Origin: an uncultured Marvinbryantia sp.
GTDB taxonomy: Bacteria; Bacillota; Clostridia; Lachnospirales; Lachnospiraceae
Assembly (NCBI GenBank): GCA_934373455.1
Contig: CAKRON010000022.1
Span: 1 to 29,477 of the forward strand
DNA: 29,477 nucleotides
Direction: 5' to 3'
Position numbers and translations under genes: made by a program. Below, piece after piece: positions 1-9,310 of this stretch (position 1 is the first letter of the stretch; every line of letters begins with the position of its first letter). The notes under the pieces are model-generated. The model was not told where the DNA came from, searched no databases, and saw nothing but the letters and a program-made list of their open reading frames with translations.

Positions 1-120
1 CATATGATTATTGCTTCTGAATACTGCAAGACGTGGTCTCTGTGCAGTACCTGCAAAACGATTACGAAGTCTTCTGTGCTTCTTTACACGAACTTCTGTT
101 CTAGATTCTTTACTAACCAT
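1..120 (-). CDS. rplR: 50S ribosomal protein L18 (5' part only)
   Basis: The first 40 codons of L18, which binds 5S rRNA in the central protuberance of the 50S subunit. The visible product starts MVSKESRTEVRVKKHRRLRN and continues into the family-typical RFAGTAQRPRLAVFRSNNHM; the rest lies beyond the window edge. An SD (AAGGAGAG on the minus strand) sits about nine bases before the ATG. It follows rplF by 17 bases, the usual spc order, and is presumably co-transcribed with it. Identification is by sequence recognition and gene order. It is incomplete only because the window ends. Confidence 0.96.
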   Translation of the reverse strand, partial: MVSKESRTEVRVKKHRRLRNRFAGTAQRPRLAVFRSNNHM

Positions 121-137
121 TTTCACACTCTCCTTAC

Positions 138-677
138 TTATTTCTTACCAGTCTTACCAACTTTACGTCTGATAACTTCATCAGCATACTTAATACCTTT
201 ACCCTTGTAAGGTTCCGGAGTTCTCTTTTCTCTGATTTCAGCTGCGTACTGGCCAACTTTTTCTTTATCAATACCTTTAACAGTGATGATGTTTCCTTCA
301 ACAACTGCTTCCAGTCCTTCTGGATCGATCATCTCTACTGGATGAGAATAACCAAGGGATAATACCAGTTTCTTACCCTGTTTAGCTGCTTTGTAACCAA
401 CACCGTTTACTTCCAGCTTCTTTTCAAATCCTTCACTAACTCCAACTACCATGTTGTGAATCAGTGTTCTTGTCAGACCATGCAGAGCTTTCATTTTCTT
501 CAGATCATTTGGTCTGCTTACAACTACATGACCATCTTCTACTTTGATATCCATTTCAACAGGCAGTTCTCTTACCAGAGTTCCTTTGCTGCCTTTTACT
601 GTAACTTTGTTGCCTTCAGCAACTTCAACGGTAACGCCTGCAGGAATTGCTACAGGCAGTCTTCCTATACGTGACAT
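138..677 (-). CDS. rplF: 50S ribosomal protein L6
   Basis: L6 binds 23S rRNA near the sarcin-ricin loop and the base of the stalk. At 179 residues it has the usual length. It starts [15 protein letters not shown] and ends with the conserved [26 protein letters not shown] region. The two-repeat L6 fold is implied by family knowledge, not seen directly. The SD (AGGAGG) lies just before the ATG. It lies between rpsH and rplR. A 7-bp hairpin (arms 706-712 and 720-726) is in the gap to rpsH. Confidence 0.98.
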   Translation of the reverse strand: MSRIGRLPVAIPAGVTVEVAEGNKVTVKGSKGTLVRELPVEMDIKVEDGHVVVSRPNDLKKMKALHGLTRTLIHNMVVGVSEGFEKKLEVNGVGYKAAKQGKKLVLSLGYSHPVEMIDPEGLEAVVEGNIITVKGIDKEKVGQYAAEIREKRTPEPYKGKGIKYADEVIRRKVGKTGKK

Positions 678-753
678 TCAAATGTCCTCCTTACTTAGAT
701 TTTCGGAGAGAGACAGACGCTCTCTCTGTTTTCAGTAACTTTTACGTGGTATC

Positions 754-1155
754 CTACCAAACAAATGCAAGAACTTCTCCACCAACTCCAAGCTTACGAG
801 CTTCTCTGTCAGTGATAACACCTTTGTTTGTAGAAAGAATTGCTACACCAAGACCACCAAGAACTCTTGGAATATCGTCTTTGCCTGCGTGGATACGAAG
901 ACCTGGTTTGGAAATTCTCTTAATACCTGTAATGACTCTTTCGTTTTTATCAGCACCGTATTTCAGTGTGATGCGGATGATTGGGAAACCGCCTTCTTCA
1001 ACGATGTCATATTTTGCAATATAACCTTCATCTACCAGAATGTTTGCAATAGCAAGTTTCATTTTGGATGATGGAACATCTACTGTATCGTGTTTTGCAG
1101 TATTTGCATTACGAATTCTTGTAAGCATATCTGCAATAGGATCACTCATTGTCAT
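754..1155 (-). CDS. rpsH: 30S ribosomal protein S8
   Basis: S8 is a primary 16S rRNA binder needed for assembly of the central domain of the small subunit. Its 133 residues match the family length. The N-terminus [18 protein letters not shown] and the C-terminus GGEVLAFVW are diagnostic. The SD (AGGAGG) precedes the start. In many bacteria S8 also represses the spc operon through an S8 site near rplE; I did not find a clear copy of that site here. Confidence 0.98.
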   Translation of the reverse strand: MTMSDPIADMLTRIRNANTAKHDTVDVPSSKMKLAIANILVDEGYIAKYDIVEEGGFPIIRITLKYGADKNERVITGIKRISKPGLRIHAGKDDIPRVLGGLGVAILSTNKGVITDREARKLGVGGEVLAFVW

Positions 1156-1211
1156 CTGGATTTTCCTCCTTATATTTTCAGATCATTGCTGATCAATCAA
1201 GTTGTATCGGC

Positions 1212-1397
1212 TTACCAGGAAGCTTTCTTAACTCCCGGAATTTCACCTTTGTAAGCCAGTTCACGGAAGCAGATTCTGCAGATTCCGTATTTTCTCAAAT
1301 ATGCATGTGGACGACCACAAATTCTGCAGCGGTTGTATTCTCTTGTGGAGAATTTCTGTGGACGCTGCTGTTTAATCTTCATTGCTGTCTTAGCCAT
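1212..1397 (-). CDS. rpsZ: 30S ribosomal protein S14, zinc-binding type
   Basis: S14 of the short, zinc-containing class, 61 residues, starting [20 protein letters not shown]. Two CxxC pairs (CRIC and CRIC, about 13 residues apart) form the zinc site, which separates this form from the longer zinc-free S14. An in-frame ATG seven codons upstream exists, but the AGGAGG SD is placed for the start used here and the family begins with MAK. It lies between rplE and rpsH, the standard spc position in Firmicutes. Confidence 0.97.
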   Translation of the reverse strand: MAKTAMKIKQQRPQKFSTREYNRCRICGRPHAYLRKYGICRICFRELAYKGEIPGVKKASW

Positions 1398-1442
1398 GAA
1401 ATTTCCTCCTATATTCAATCACATTGACTGTTAACAATTCGC

Positions 1443-1982
1443 TTATTTAGAGAATGGCATGTTAAACTGTGTTAAAAGTTCACGAGCTTCTTCGTCAGTC
1501 TTTGCTGTTGTAACAAAGATTACGTCCATACCTCTTACCTTGTCAACCTTATCATATTCGATTTCAGGGAAAATTAACTGTTCTTTGATACCAAGAGCGT
1601 AGTTACCTCTTCCATCAAACGCATTTGGGTTAACACCTCTAAAGTCACGTACTCGAGGTAATGCAAGGTTAACCAGACGGTCAACGAATTCATACATCTT
1701 TTCACCACGAAGTGTAACTTTACATCCGATTGCCATACCTTCTCTGATCTTGAAGTTAGCAACAGAATTTTTTGCTCTGGTCAGAACTGCCTTCTGGCCT
1801 GTAATAGTTTCCATATCCTTAACAGCTGATTCAAGTAACTTAGCGTTTTCTTTTGCTTCACCAACGCCCATGTTAACTACAACTTTGTCCAGCTTCGGAA
1901 CTTCCATAATATTCTTATATCCAAACTTTTTGATCATAGCATCTACGATCTCGTTCTGATACTGTTCTTTCAGTCTACTCAA
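1443..1982 (-). CDS. rplE: 50S ribosomal protein L5
   Basis: L5 contacts 5S rRNA and the P-site tRNA in the 50S central protuberance. Its 179 residues are the usual length. It starts [20 protein letters not shown] and carries the conserved [11 protein letters not shown] and [15 protein letters not shown] segments. It ends with the family-typical LLTQFNMPF motif. It lies 24 bases after rplX in the minus-strand operon, with an SD (GGAGG) before its ATG. Confidence 0.98.
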   Translation of the reverse strand: MSRLKEQYQNEIVDAMIKKFGYKNIMEVPKLDKVVVNMGVGEAKENAKLLESAVKDMETITGQKAVLTRAKNSVANFKIREGMAIGCKVTLRGEKMYEFVDRLVNLALPRVRDFRGVNPNAFDGRGNYALGIKEQLIFPEIEYDKVDKVRGMDVIFVTTAKTDEEARELLTQFNMPFSK

Positions 1983-2006
1983 CTTCTAGTGCCTCCTCTC
2001 TTCCGA

Positions 2007-2321
2007 TTATTTATCGATAACTTCGCCTGTAGCTTTTGCTACACGAACTTTTTTGTCTCCGTCCATCTTAAAGCCAACTCTTGTTGCCTTTCCATTGTGG
2101 AGAAGCATCACATTAGAAGCATCAATGAAAGCTTCTTTGTTTACAATACCGCCCTGCTGATTTGCTGCAGATGGTTTTGCATGTTTTACAACCATGTTGA
2201 TGCCTTCAACGAGCACTTTATGATTCTTAACATCTACTTTAAGAACTTTGCCCTCTTTATCTTTATCTTTACCAGCGATTACTTTAACAGTATCGCCTGT
2301 CTTGATTTTTAATGCTGACAT
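2007..2321 (-). CDS. rplX: 50S ribosomal protein L24
   Basis: L24 initiates 50S assembly by binding the 5' end of 23S rRNA. At 104 residues it is of normal length. The KOW motif near the N-terminus is visible as [20 protein letters not shown]. It starts [10 protein letters not shown] after an AAGGAGGT SD. It sits 12 bases after rplN and before rplE, as in other Firmicutes. Confidence 0.98.
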   Translation of the reverse strand: MSALKIKTGDTVKVIAGKDKDKEGKVLKVDVKNHKVLVEGINMVVKHAKPSAANQQGGIVNKEAFIDASNVMLLHNGKATRVGFKMDGDKKVRVAKATGEVIDK

Positions 2322-2333
2322 TCGGGTACCTCC

Positions 2334-2702
2334 TTATAATACTTCCGGAGCCAGTGAAACAATTTTCATAAACTGTTTATCACGAAGCTCTCTTGCTACT
2401 GGTCCAAAAATACGAGTTCCTCTTGGATTCTTGTCATCTTTGATGATGACTGCAGCATTTTCATCAAATCTAATATAAGAACCATCTTTACGACGGGTTT
2501 TGTTTACTGTACGAACTACGACAGCCTTTACAACATCACCTTTTTTAACAACGCCGCCTGGTGTTGCATCTTTAACCGTAGCAACGATTACATCACCGAT
2601 AGCTGCATATCTTCTGGTAGATCCGCCCATAACTCTGATACAAAGTAACTCTTTTGCTCCAGTGTTATCAGCAACTTTCAGTCTACTCTCCTGCTGTATC
2701 AT
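2334..2702 (-). CDS. rplN: 50S ribosomal protein L14
   Basis: L14 lies at the subunit interface and forms intersubunit bridges with 16S rRNA. Its 122 residues begin [20 protein letters not shown], the invariant family start, and include [15 protein letters not shown] and the conserved [15 protein letters not shown] segment. It follows rpsQ by 17 bases and has an SD (AGGAGG) just before the start. Confidence 0.99.
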   Translation of the reverse strand: MIQQESRLKVADNTGAKELLCIRVMGGSTRRYAAIGDVIVATVKDATPGGVVKKGDVVKAVVVRTVNKTRRKDGSYIRFDENAAVIIKDDKNPRGTRIFGPVARELRDKQFMKIVSLAPEVL

Positions 2703-2719
2703 GCTGATTACCTCCTATA

Positions 2720-2974
2720 CTATTTCACTCTTTCAGTGATTTCCACAAGTCTCCATCTCTTATCTTTGGATAAAGGTCTTGTTTCCATTACTTTAACTGT
2801 ATCACCGATGTTACATTCATTGTTTTCATCGTGTGCTTTTAATTTATAAGTACTCTTTACGACTTTTTTGTAAAGAGGATGTTTCACATGGTCTTCAACT
2901 GCAACAACGATTGTCTTGTCCATCTTGTTGCTGACAACTTTACCAACACGGGTTTTTCTAAGATTTCTTTCCAC
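2720..2974 (-). CDS. rpsQ: 30S ribosomal protein S17
   Basis: S17 is a primary 16S rRNA binding protein of the small subunit with an OB fold. The 84 residues include [20 protein letters not shown] and the C-terminal [16 protein letters not shown], both typical of the family. The start ATG follows an AAGGAG SD. It lies between rpmC and rplN with short gaps, so translation is probably coupled along the mRNA. Confidence 0.98.
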   Translation of the reverse strand: MERNLRKTRVGKVVSNKMDKTIVVAVEDHVKHPLYKKVVKSTYKLKAHDENNECNIGDTVKVMETRPLSKDKRWRLVEITERVK

Positions 2975-3003
2975 GTCTTTTAGCTCCTTTCGTGGTAATT
3001 CAC

Positions 3004-3207
3004 TTACGCATTAGCTTTCTCAGTGATAACTGTCTGAATTCTTGCGATGTTCTTGCGAACTTCTTTGATTCTGCTTGTGTTATCCAGCTGATTGGTTGCA
3101 TTCTGGAATCTTAAATTGAAAAGTTCCTTTTTAGCAGCTACTAATTCTTCGTTTAATTCTGCAGCTGATTTGCTCTTTAAATCTTCTACATACTTATTAA
3201 TTTTCAC
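3004..3207 (-). CDS. rpmC: 50S ribosomal protein L29
   Basis: L29 sits near the polypeptide exit tunnel and forms part of the binding platform for trigger factor and SRP. The product is two-helical, with the conserved [19 protein letters not shown] core. Two GTG starts are possible. The first, at 3216, has an SD only two bases away. The second, at 3207, has AGAAGG about 11 bases upstream and yields the family-typical start [13 protein letters not shown] (67 residues), so I chose it. Either start overlaps the end of rplP, which suggests translational coupling. Confidence 0.95.
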   Translation of the reverse strand: MKINKYVEDLKSKSAAELNEELVAAKKELFNLRFQNATNQLDNTSRIKEVRKNIARIQTVITEKANA

Positions 3208-3634
3208 TGTTATCACCGCCTTCTAAATCTGCACGAGATACGATTTTGCATTTGCACGGTAATTTGTGCATAGCAAGACGTAACGCTTCACGGGCTACTT
3301 CTTCCGGAACTCCTGCCAGTTCAAATAACACACGTCCCGGTTTTACAACTGCTACCCAGTATTCCAGTGTTCCTTTACCGGAACCCATACGAGTTTCAGC
3401 TGGTTTTGCTGTTACAGGTTTGTCTGGGAAAATCTTGATCCAAACTTTACCACCACGTTTGATATAACGAGTCATAGCAACACGGGCAGCTTCGATCTGG
3501 TTTGATTTAATCCAGCATGGTTCAGTTGCAACAAGTCCATATTCACCATTGGAAATTGTATTTCCTCTTAACGCCTTTCCAGCCATGCTTCCACGGAACT
3601 GTTTACGACGTTTTACTCTCTTAGGCATTAACAT
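3197..3634 (-). CDS. rplP: 50S ribosomal protein L16
   Basis: L16 organises the A-site tRNA region of the 50S subunit. Its 145 residues start [20 protein letters not shown], close to the family norm, and include the conserved [20 protein letters not shown] segment. Its ATG shares one base with the rpsC stop codon, and its 3' end overlaps the rpmC start. This indicates tightly coupled translation of rpsC, rplP and rpmC. Confidence 0.98.
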   Translation of the reverse strand: MLMPKRVKRRKQFRGSMAGKALRGNTISNGEYGLVATEPCWIKSNQIEAARVAMTRYIKRGGKVWIKIFPDKPVTAKPAETRMGSGKGTLEYWVAVVKPGRVLFELAGVPEEVAREALRLAMHKLPCKCKIVSRADLEGGDNSEN

Positions 3635-4290
3635 TATTTATCGCTCCCTTCCTTTACGTTTTTTGTTGGAAGGATTTCGCCGTTGTAAATCCATACCTTT
3701 ACGCCCATTTTGCCGTATGTGGTATCTGCTTCTGCGAATCCGTAGTCAATATCTGCACGAAGTGTCTGAAGTGGAATAGTTCCTTCGCTGTAGAACTCTG
3801 TACGAGCCATATCTGCTCCGCCAAGACGTCCTGAAACAGCTGTCTTAATTCCCTTTGCACCTGTCTTCATGGTTCTTCCCATTGTGGACTTCATAGCACG
3901 ACGGAAGGAAACACGGTTTTCCAGCTGCTGAGCAATATTTTCAGCTACTAACTGAGCATCTCTGTCTGGTCTCTTTACTTCTTTGATATCAACAAGAAGT
4001 TTGCCAGTTACGAACTTCTGAACTTCAGCTTTTACTTTTTCGATCTCTGCTCCGCCTTTACCGATTACAACACCCGGTTTAGCTGTGTAGATGATCACTT
4101 TTACTCTTCCTGATGCTCTTTCGATTTCGATTTTTGAAACACCAGCGCTATATAACTTCTTCTTAAGGTATGTTCTGATCTTGTTGTCTTCGATCAGGTA
4201 ATCAGCAAATTCTGACTCAGCATACCACTTGGAGTCCCAGTCTTTAATAACACCGACTCTTAAGCCGTGTGGATTAACTTTCTGTCCCAT
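3634..4290 (-). CDS. rpsC: 30S ribosomal protein S3
   Basis: S3 lines the mRNA entry channel of the 30S subunit and takes part in mRNA unwinding. The 218 residues start [21 protein letters not shown] type 2 KH domain is visible with the [11 protein letters not shown] loop, followed by the C-terminal domain with [17 protein letters not shown]. The length is typical. It lies ten bases after rplV and its stop overlaps the rplP start by one base. Confidence 0.99.
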   Translation of the reverse strand: MGQKVNPHGLRVGVIKDWDSKWYAESEFADYLIEDNKIRTYLKKKLYSAGVSKIEIERASGRVKVIIYTAKPGVVIGKGGAEIEKVKAEVQKFVTGKLLVDIKEVKRPDRDAQLVAENIAQQLENRVSFRRAMKSTMGRTMKTGAKGIKTAVSGRLGGADMARTEFYSEGTIPLQTLRADIDYGFAEADTTYGKMGVKVWIYNGEILPTKNVKEGSDK

Positions 4291-4300
4291 GCTTTACCTC

Positions 4301-4687
4301 CTATCTTTCATTCAGCACGATTGTGATGTGGCTCATTCTCTTTTCGATACGATAAGCTCTACCCTGTGCTCTTGGTCTGATTCTCTTCATTGTAGGTCCT
4401 TTGTTTGCGTAGCATTCTTCTACGTAAAGGTTTTCTACACTCATTCCGTTATTGTTTTCAGCATTTGCGATTGCTGACTCTAATAATTTTTTAATTAATG
4501 TAGAAGCATATCTTGGATTGTAAGTTACGATACCAAGTGCTGTCTGCACATCTTTGCCTCTAATAGCATCTAAAACGAAGCATGCCTTCTGAACAGAGAC
4601 TCTCGCATAAGATAACTTTGCGGATGGTCTTGTGTCCTTCTGAGCATTTCTTTCTCTCTTGATTTGGGATCTATGTCCTTTTGCCAT
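4301..4687 (-). CDS. rplV: 50S ribosomal protein L22
   Basis: L22 lines the nascent-peptide tunnel; its long beta-hairpin is a known macrolide-resistance site. The 128 residues include AKLSYARVSVQKACFVLDAI and the hairpin region KGPTMKRIRPRAQGRAYRI, both typical. An AAAGGAGG SD precedes the ATG. It follows rpsS by 28 bases. No resistance-type insertion in the hairpin is evident. Confidence 0.98.
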   Translation of the reverse strand: MAKGHRSQIKRERNAQKDTRPSAKLSYARVSVQKACFVLDAIRGKDVQTALGIVTYNPRYASTLIKKLLESAIANAENNNGMSVENLYVEECYANKGPTMKRIRPRAQGRAYRIEKRMSHITIVLNER

Positions 4688-4715
4688 GGATGAAGCCTCC
4701 TTTCAAATATTATCC

Positions 4716-4991
4716 TTAACGAGATTTCTTCTCGTCTTTACCATGTCCTCTGTATGTTCTTGTTGCAACGAACTCTCCGAGTTTGTGTCCAACCATATCT
4801 TCTGTTACATATACAGGCACATGTCTTCTTCCATCATGAACTGCAATTGTATGTCCAACCATCTGTGGGAAAATTGTAGAACGGCGGGACCAGGTTTTGA
4901 TAACCTGTTTTGATCCTGCTGCGTTCATTTCGTCTACTTTTTTCAGTAAGCTTGCGTCCGCAAACGGTCCTTTTTTAAGTGAGCGAGCCAT
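4716..4991 (-). CDS. rpsS: 30S ribosomal protein S19
   Basis: S19 forms a complex with S13 in the head of the 30S subunit, near the A-site tRNA. The 91 residues start [20 protein letters not shown] and contain [19 protein letters not shown] and [17 protein letters not shown], all conserved. An AAGGAGG SD lies before the ATG. It sits between rplB and rplV, the canonical order. Confidence 0.99.
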   Translation of the reverse strand: MARSLKKGPFADASLLKKVDEMNAAGSKQVIKTWSRRSTIFPQMVGHTIAVHDGRRHVPVYVTEDMVGHKLGEFVATRTYRGHGKDEKKSR

Positions 4992-5030
4992 AGGTTCTAA
5001 CCTCCTTATATTTCTCGATTAATATTGTTA

Positions 5031-5876
5031 TTAGTTGATTGCTCTACCATCGCGTCTTCTTACGATGAGCTTGTTAGAAGCTTTCTTTTTGCTTCTTGTC
5101 TTAAGACCAAGTGCAGGTTTGCCCCAAGGTGTACATGGACCTGGACGACCGATACCAGTCTTACCTTCACCACCACCGTGTGGATGGTCATTAGGGTTCA
5201 TAACAGATCCACGAACTGTAGGTCTGATACCCATGTGACGTTTTCTACCAGCTTTACCAATATTAATCAGGTTGTGATCACCATTTCCTACAACACCAAC
5301 TGTTGCACGGCAGATAATCGGAACCATTCTCATTTCTCCTGAAGGGAGACGAAGTGTTGCATATTTACCTTCTTTAGCCATCAGCTGTGCTGCGTTACCA
5401 GCTGCACGTACAAGCTGACCACCTTTTCCAGGATAAAGTTCAATATTGTGAACCATTGTACCAACTGGGATTTCAGATAATGGCAGGCAGTTACCGATCT
5501 TAATTTCAGCTTCAGCTCCGCTCATTACTTTCATTCCGTCTTTCAGTCCCTGTGGTGCAAGGATATAAGCTTTTTCTCCATCAGCATAAGTAATCAGAGC
5601 AATGTTAGCTGATCTGTTTGGATCGTATTCGATACCTGTTACTACTGCTGGGATACCATCTTTTTTATTTCTCTTGAAATCGATGATTCTGTATTTTCTT
5701 CTGCATCCACCTCCACGGTGTCTTACAGTAATTTTTCCCTGATTGTTACGTCCGGAGTTTTTCTTAAGTGATACTACAAGGCTTTTTTCCGGTGTAGTCT
5801 TTGTAATTTCAGAGAAATCAGATCCCGTCATATTTCTTCTTGACGGTGTATATGGTTTATAGGTTTTAATTCCCAT
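5031..5876 (-). CDS. rplB: 50S ribosomal protein L2
   Basis: L2 is needed for subunit association and peptidyl-transferase activity. The product starts [20 protein letters not shown] and has 281 residues, close to the usual 275-280. The conserved [12 protein letters not shown] segment with the functional histidine is present near the C-terminus. An in-frame ATG ten codons upstream is less likely, because the GAAAGGAGA SD fits the start used here. The 107-base gap to rplW is longer than most gaps in the operon and can form a hairpin. Confidence 0.98.
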   Translation of the reverse strand: MGIKTYKPYTPSRRNMTGSDFSEITKTTPEKSLVVSLKKNSGRNNQGKITVRHRGGGCRRKYRIIDFKRNKKDGIPAVVTGIEYDPNRSANIALITYADGEKAYILAPQGLKDGMKVMSGAEAEIKIGNCLPLSEIPVGTMVHNIELYPGKGGQLVRAAGNAAQLMAKEGKYATLRLPSGEMRMVPIICRATVGVVGNGDHNLINIGKAGRKRHMGIRPTVRGSVMNPNDHPHGGGEGKTGIGRPGPCTPWGKPALGLKTRSKKKASNKLIVRRRDGRAIN

Positions 5877-5937
5877 TTTTGTTTCTCCTTTCAATATATT
5901 TCGCATGCATCATTCCGTGCATATACTTTATATATCG

Positions 5938-5968
5938 TTCGTCCACATTCTAAATCAGAACTGACGAA
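5938..5968 (-). other. Hairpin in the rplW-rplB gap
   Basis: On the minus-strand RNA, TTCGTC and GACGAA form six perfect pairs, with a further inner TTCT/AGAA pairing. No U-run follows, so it does not look like a terminator. It may mark an mRNA processing site or a protein-binding site, but this is inference. Confidence 0.4.
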
Positions 5969-5983
5969 ACTCGCCTGTCAATC

Positions 5984-6283
5984 TTATAATCCCTGGAAGA
6001 TCTCAATTTCTTTGCTGTCTTCTGTCAGAGTTACGATTGCTTTCTTTGTCTTTGCTGTTTTTCCAACTGTCATTCCACGACGTCTGGTTTTTCCATCCAG
6101 ATTCATAGTGTTAACACGTTTTACTTTTGTTCCTTCGAACATTTTTTCAACAGCTTCTTTGATCTGAGATTTTGTAGCTTCTGTGTGTACCTGGAAAGTG
6201 TATTTTTTTTCTGCCATAGCATTCATACTCTTTTCAGTTACGATTGGTTTAAGGATTACATCATAATACTGAATTGCTGCCAT
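5984..6283 (-). CDS. rplW: 50S ribosomal protein L23
   Basis: L23 is at the tunnel exit and docks trigger factor and SRP. The 99 residues start [20 protein letters not shown], the characteristic L23 N-terminus, and contain [20 protein letters not shown]. The ATG shares one base with the rplD stop, so the two are probably translationally coupled. The family length is about 95-100. Confidence 0.98.
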   Translation of the reverse strand: MAAIQYYDVILKPIVTEKSMNAMAEKKYTFQVHTEATKSQIKEAVEKMFEGTKVKRVNTMNLDGKTRRRGMTVGKTAKTKKAIVTLTEDSKEIEIFQGL

Positions 6284-6903
6284 TATGCGTACACCTCCTC
6301 GATAGCCTGAACTGCATCTTTTGTCATAACCAGTGTGTTATGTTTCAGAATGTCGTATACATTGATGGTATTTACAAGAGTTGTCTGTACATCAGCAATG
6401 TTTCTTGCAGAAAGCACTACCTTCTCATCATTCTCTTTCAGAACAACGATAGCTTTTTCAGCTTTTACATTGTTCAGTACATTTACCATAGCTTTTGTCT
6501 TGATATCATCAAATTTCAGTTCATCAAGGATCACTACCTTGTTTTCCTGAACTTTTGCTGTTAATACAGATTTAAGAGCTGCTCTCTTTTCTTTCTTGTT
6601 CATCTTGAAAGAATAATCTCTTGGAACTGGTGCGAATACAACTCCGCCGCCTGTCCACTGTGGAGCTCTTGTTGAACCCTGTCTTGCATGACCGGTTCCT
6701 TTCTGTCTCCAAGGTTTTCTTCCGCCTCCGGAAACTTCAGAACGTGTTTTTGCTTTCTGTGTTCCCTGACGATTGTTTGCCAGCTGCTGAAGCACTGCCA
6801 TGTGTACCAGATGTTCGTTAACTTCTACACCAAACACAGCATCGTTAAGCTCCATTGTGCCAACTTCTTTGCCTTCCATATTGTAAACAGATACGTTTGC
6901 CAT
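6283..6903 (-). CDS. rplD: 50S ribosomal protein L4
   Basis: L4 reaches into the exit tunnel and, in gamma-proteobacteria, represses the S10 operon. The 206 residues include the tunnel-loop segment with [19 protein letters not shown] and the motif [19 protein letters not shown]. The start [15 protein letters not shown] follows an AAAGGAGG SD. It lies 27 bases after rplC. Whether L4 acts on the structured leader in front of rpsJ here is unknown. Confidence 0.98.
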   Translation of the reverse strand: MANVSVYNMEGKEVGTMELNDAVFGVEVNEHLVHMAVLQQLANNRQGTQKAKTRSEVSGGGRKPWRQKGTGHARQGSTRAPQWTGGGVVFAPVPRDYSFKMNKKEKRAALKSVLTAKVQENKVVILDELKFDDIKTKAMVNVLNNVKAEKAIVVLKENDEKVVLSARNIADVQTTLVNTINVYDILKHNTLVMTKDAVQAIEEVYA

Positions 6904-6930
6904 CTGTGTGTTCCTCCTTTCCTACAAGGC

Positions 6931-7566
6931 CTATTTGCCAGATTTTACTGTTTCTTTGATTGTAACCAGAGATTTCTTCGGTCCAGGAACTGCACCTTTA
7001 ACCAGAATCAGATTGTTCTCTGCGTCTACTCTAACTACTTCCAGGTTCTGGATTGTTACACGTTTGTTACCCATGTGTCCTGGCATTCCTTTTCCTTTGA
7101 ATACCTTACTTGGATCAGAACAAGCACCGTTAGAACCCTGATGACGATGGAATTTAGAACCATGAGCCATAGGTCCTCTGTGCTGACCGAATCTCTTGAT
7201 CGCACCCTGGAATCCTTTACCTTTGGAAATTGCTGTAGCGTCAATCTTATCACCAGCTGCAAAGATGTCAGCTTTGATTTCCTGTGCTACTGCATATTCC
7301 TCAGCATTCTCAAATTTGAACTCTCTGACAAATCTCTTGCAAGAAACTCCTGCTTTGTCAAACTGACCTTTCATTGGTTTGTTAACCAGATTTTCTCTCT
7401 TGTCAGCAAAACCAACCTGTACTGCTTTGTAACCATCATTTTCAACAGTTTTGATCTGTGTTACTACACAAGGACCAGCCTGAAGAACGGTTACTGGAGT
7501 TAAAACTCCGTCTTCGTTGAAGATCTGTGTCATTCCGACTTTTGTTGCTAAAATCGCTTTCTTCAT
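6931..7566 (-). CDS. rplC: 50S ribosomal protein L3
   Basis: L3 binds near the 3' end of 23S rRNA and shapes the peptidyl-transferase centre. The 211 residues start [20 protein letters not shown] and include [27 protein letters not shown] loop residues (around 133-155), the region reaching the catalytic centre. An AGGAGG SD lies before the ATG. A 145-base gap with potential hairpins separates it from rpsJ. Confidence 0.98.
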   Translation of the reverse strand: MKKAILATKVGMTQIFNEDGVLTPVTVLQAGPCVVTQIKTVENDGYKAVQVGFADKRENLVNKPMKGQFDKAGVSCKRFVREFKFENAEEYAVAQEIKADIFAAGDKIDATAISKGKGFQGAIKRFGQHRGPMAHGSKFHRHQGSNGACSDPSKVFKGKGMPGHMGNKRVTIQNLEVVRVDAENNLILVKGAVPGPKKSLVTIKETVKSGK

Positions 7567-7594
7567 CCTTTTTACCTCCTGTTTTTCTACAGCG

Positions 7595-7663
7595 GATTAC
7601 ACTGTGTTGTGCAATCATCCTAGTCAAACAGTCAATATAAGTGGAACTTTGGCTTTCGCCACT
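7595..7663 (-). promoter_or_regulatory. Structured rpsJ-rplC intergenic RNA
   Basis: In the minus-strand RNA three pairings are visible. GATTGCAC pairs with GTGTAATC (7595-7602 with 7609-7616, one G-U). A TGGC-GAAA-GCCA hairpin with a GNRA loop lies at 7650-7661. AGTGG/CCACT (7640-7644 with 7659-7663) overlaps the GNRA hairpin, so the last two exclude each other. The element sits just before the rplC SD. A role in rplC translation or mRNA processing is inferred only. Confidence 0.4.
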
Positions 7664-7711
7664 GTTGCTTCTATATCAACCCGTAGGATAATTAACTCTT
7701 GACCTGAGAAC

Positions 7712-8029
7712 TTATTTGTTCTTCATTTTGATATCGATATTAACACCTGCTGGCATTTCCAGTCTGGACAGTGCATCAACTGTCTTCTGTGTTGGTGCAA
7801 TGATATCGATCAGTCTTTTATGAGTTCTCTGTTCGAACTGTTCTCTGGAATCTTTGTATTTGTGAACGGCACGAAGAATTGTTACAACTTCCTTCTTAGT
7901 TGGAAGAGGTACCGGTCCACTCACCTGAGCTCCATTCTTTTTTACAGTTTCGATGATTTTCTTAGCAGATGCATCAACCAGCTGGTGATCATATGCCTTT
8001 AATGTGATTCTCATTACTTGACTTGCCAT
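7712..8029 (-). CDS. rpsJ: 30S ribosomal protein S10
   Basis: S10 is a 30S head protein and, as NusE, part of the transcription antitermination complex. The 105 residues start [20 protein letters not shown] and include the conserved [16 protein letters not shown] loop. Starting at Met1 rather than Met6 matches the family length (102-105), and the AAGGAGG SD is correctly placed. It is the first gene of the operon and follows a long leader and a strong promoter. Confidence 0.98.
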   Translation of the reverse strand: MASQVMRITLKAYDHQLVDASAKKIIETVKKNGAQVSGPVPLPTKKEVVTILRAVHKYKDSREQFEQRTHKRLIDIIAPTQKTVDALSRLEMPAGVNIDIKMKNK

Positions 8030-8266
8030 AAAAAAAGTCGCCTCCTTTTCGCACTTTTATTGCTAAGTACGACAAGCGGTGACTGTACACGCTCCCGTGT
8101 GTATCTTGGAACATACTCCCTCTATACTCACGTTGTTTCCGGTCATAGCCGGACAGTTAATTTGTACAGTGACTTGTCGCCAGTTTTCTAACTTGACATT
8201 CGCTCCACGGAAAACCTGTAGAAATTCTACAGCAACCTCACGCTTCAACGCTATCAAGGTCACAAC
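8030..8266 (-). promoter_or_regulatory. Structured 5' leader of the S10 operon
   Basis: About 235 nt of untranslated RNA lie between the predicted transcription start and rpsJ. A long inverted repeat (8070-8089 with 8163-8179) gives a 7-bp and an 8-bp helix divided by a small internal loop. Inside it, TCCGG/CCGGA (8138-8142 with 8149-8153) forms another hairpin, with further short pairings around 8101-8131. Nearer the 5' end, a CTGTAGAA/TTCTACAG hairpin spans 8216-8232. No terminator-like U-run follows, so translational or stability control by a ribosomal protein is more likely than attenuation; that is inference. Confidence 0.6.
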
Positions 8267-8272
8267 GATTGC

Positions 8273-8301
8273 ATTATATATGATATTTTTTCATTTTGCA
8301 A
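8273..8301 (-). promoter_or_regulatory. Main promoter of the S10 operon
   Basis: On the minus strand, a -35 box TTGCAA (8296-8301) and a perfect -10 box TATAAT (8273-8278) are separated by 17 bases. Upstream of the -35 (8302-8335) are long A-tracts on this strand, which resemble an UP element for the RNA polymerase alpha subunit. The expected start is near 8266. Confidence 0.85.
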
Positions 8302-8350
8302 GGGTTTTTTGAAAATTTTTGTTTTTTTTTCTGTACACTATTTTGTGTTC

Positions 8351-8379
8351 TTGAAAAGGGTATTACTATTGAATATAAT
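8351..8379 (+). promoter_or_regulatory. Promoter of the methyltransferase gene
   Basis: TTGAAA (8351-8356) and a perfect TATAAT (8374-8379) with a 17-base spacer. It is divergent to the S10 promoter and gives a leader of about 60 nt before the ATG at 8446. Confidence 0.8.
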
Positions 8380-8445
8380 AGGAAGAAACATAAATTGTGA
8401 TATGTGAATGATGCAAATACTAATTGAATTACGAAAGGATAACTT

Positions 8446-9303
8446 ATGTGGATTGCTGATCATTGGAAAGACTATGAAGTATTAGACACTTCTCATGGAG
8501 AAAAACTGGAACGCTGGGGAAAATATATTCTGGTTCGCCCAGACCCTCAGGTTATCTGGGATACACCAAAAACACTGCCAGAATGGAAACACATGAACGG
8601 TCATTATCATCGCAGTAAAAAAGGCGGCGGTGAATGGGAATTCTTTAATCTCCCGGAACAATGGACCATACACTATCATTCGCTTACTTTTAATCTGAAA
8701 CCTTTTAGTTTCAAGCACACCGGACTGTTTCCGGAACAGGCTGCGAACTGGGACTGGTTTTCCAAAAAGATCACAGAAGCCGGACGTCCTGTAAAAGTTT
8801 TAAATCTGTTCGCCTATACAGGTGGTGCCACCCTTGCCGCAGCCGCTGCCGGTGCATCTGTTACACATGTGGATGCTTCAAAAGGCATGGTAACCTGGGC
8901 AAAAGAAAATGCCCGTTCCTCAGGACTGGAGAATGCGCCAATTCGCTGGATTGTCGATGACTGCGTGAAATTTGTCGAACGCGAAATCCGACGCGGCAAT
9001 CATTACGATGCCATCATCATGGATCCACCTTCCTATGGCCGCGGCCCAAAAGGTGAAATCTGGAAAATCGAAGATGCGATCCATCCACTGATTCAGCTAT
9101 GCGCAAAGCTTCTTAGTGATGATCCTCTCTTCTTCCTCATCAATTCCTATACTACTGGTCTTGCACCAGCTGTTCTTACCTATATGCTGGCAACGGAATT
9201 GAAAAAATATCATGGTCACGTAGATTCTCAGGAAATAGGTCTTCCGGTTTCTTCTAATGGTCTTGTATTACCTTGTGGCGCTTCCGGACGCTGGGAACGT
9301 TAA
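8446..9303 (+). CDS. Class I SAM-dependent methyltransferase, RlmI-like
   Basis: A 285-residue Rossmann-fold methyltransferase of the type related to RlmI/RlmK rRNA methyltransferases (Methyltrans_SAM family). The SAM-binding motif is visible as VLNLFAYTGGATLAAAAAGA, followed by the acidic residue in VTHVDASKG. The catalytic-type motif is IIMDPPSYGRGPKGE, which fits 23S rRNA cytosine methylation by known relatives. No N-terminal PUA domain is present, so it is shorter than RlmI; the substrate is therefore uncertain. An AAAGGA SD precedes the ATG. It is a single-gene unit with its own promoter and a strong terminator. Confidence 0.88.
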   Translation: MWIADHWKDYEVLDTSHGEKLERWGKYILVRPDPQVIWDTPKTLPEWKHMNGHYHRSKKGGGEWEFFNLPEQWTIHYHSLTFNLKPFSFKHTGLFPEQAANWDWFSKKITEAGRPVKVLNLFAYTGGATLAAAAAGASVTHVDASKGMVTWAKENARSSGLENAPIRWIVDDCVKFVEREIRRGNHYDAIIMDPPSYGRGPKGEIWKIEDAIHPLIQLCAKLLSDDPLFFLINSYTTGLAPAVLTYMLATELKKYHGHVDSQEIGLPVSSNGLVLPCGASGRWER

Positions 9304-9310
9304 TATTTAA

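Noticed and set aside
8063..8263. Minus-strand frame of 66 residues in the S10 leader
   Set aside because: No suitable SD, no recognisable protein, and the same bases form the long leader helix.
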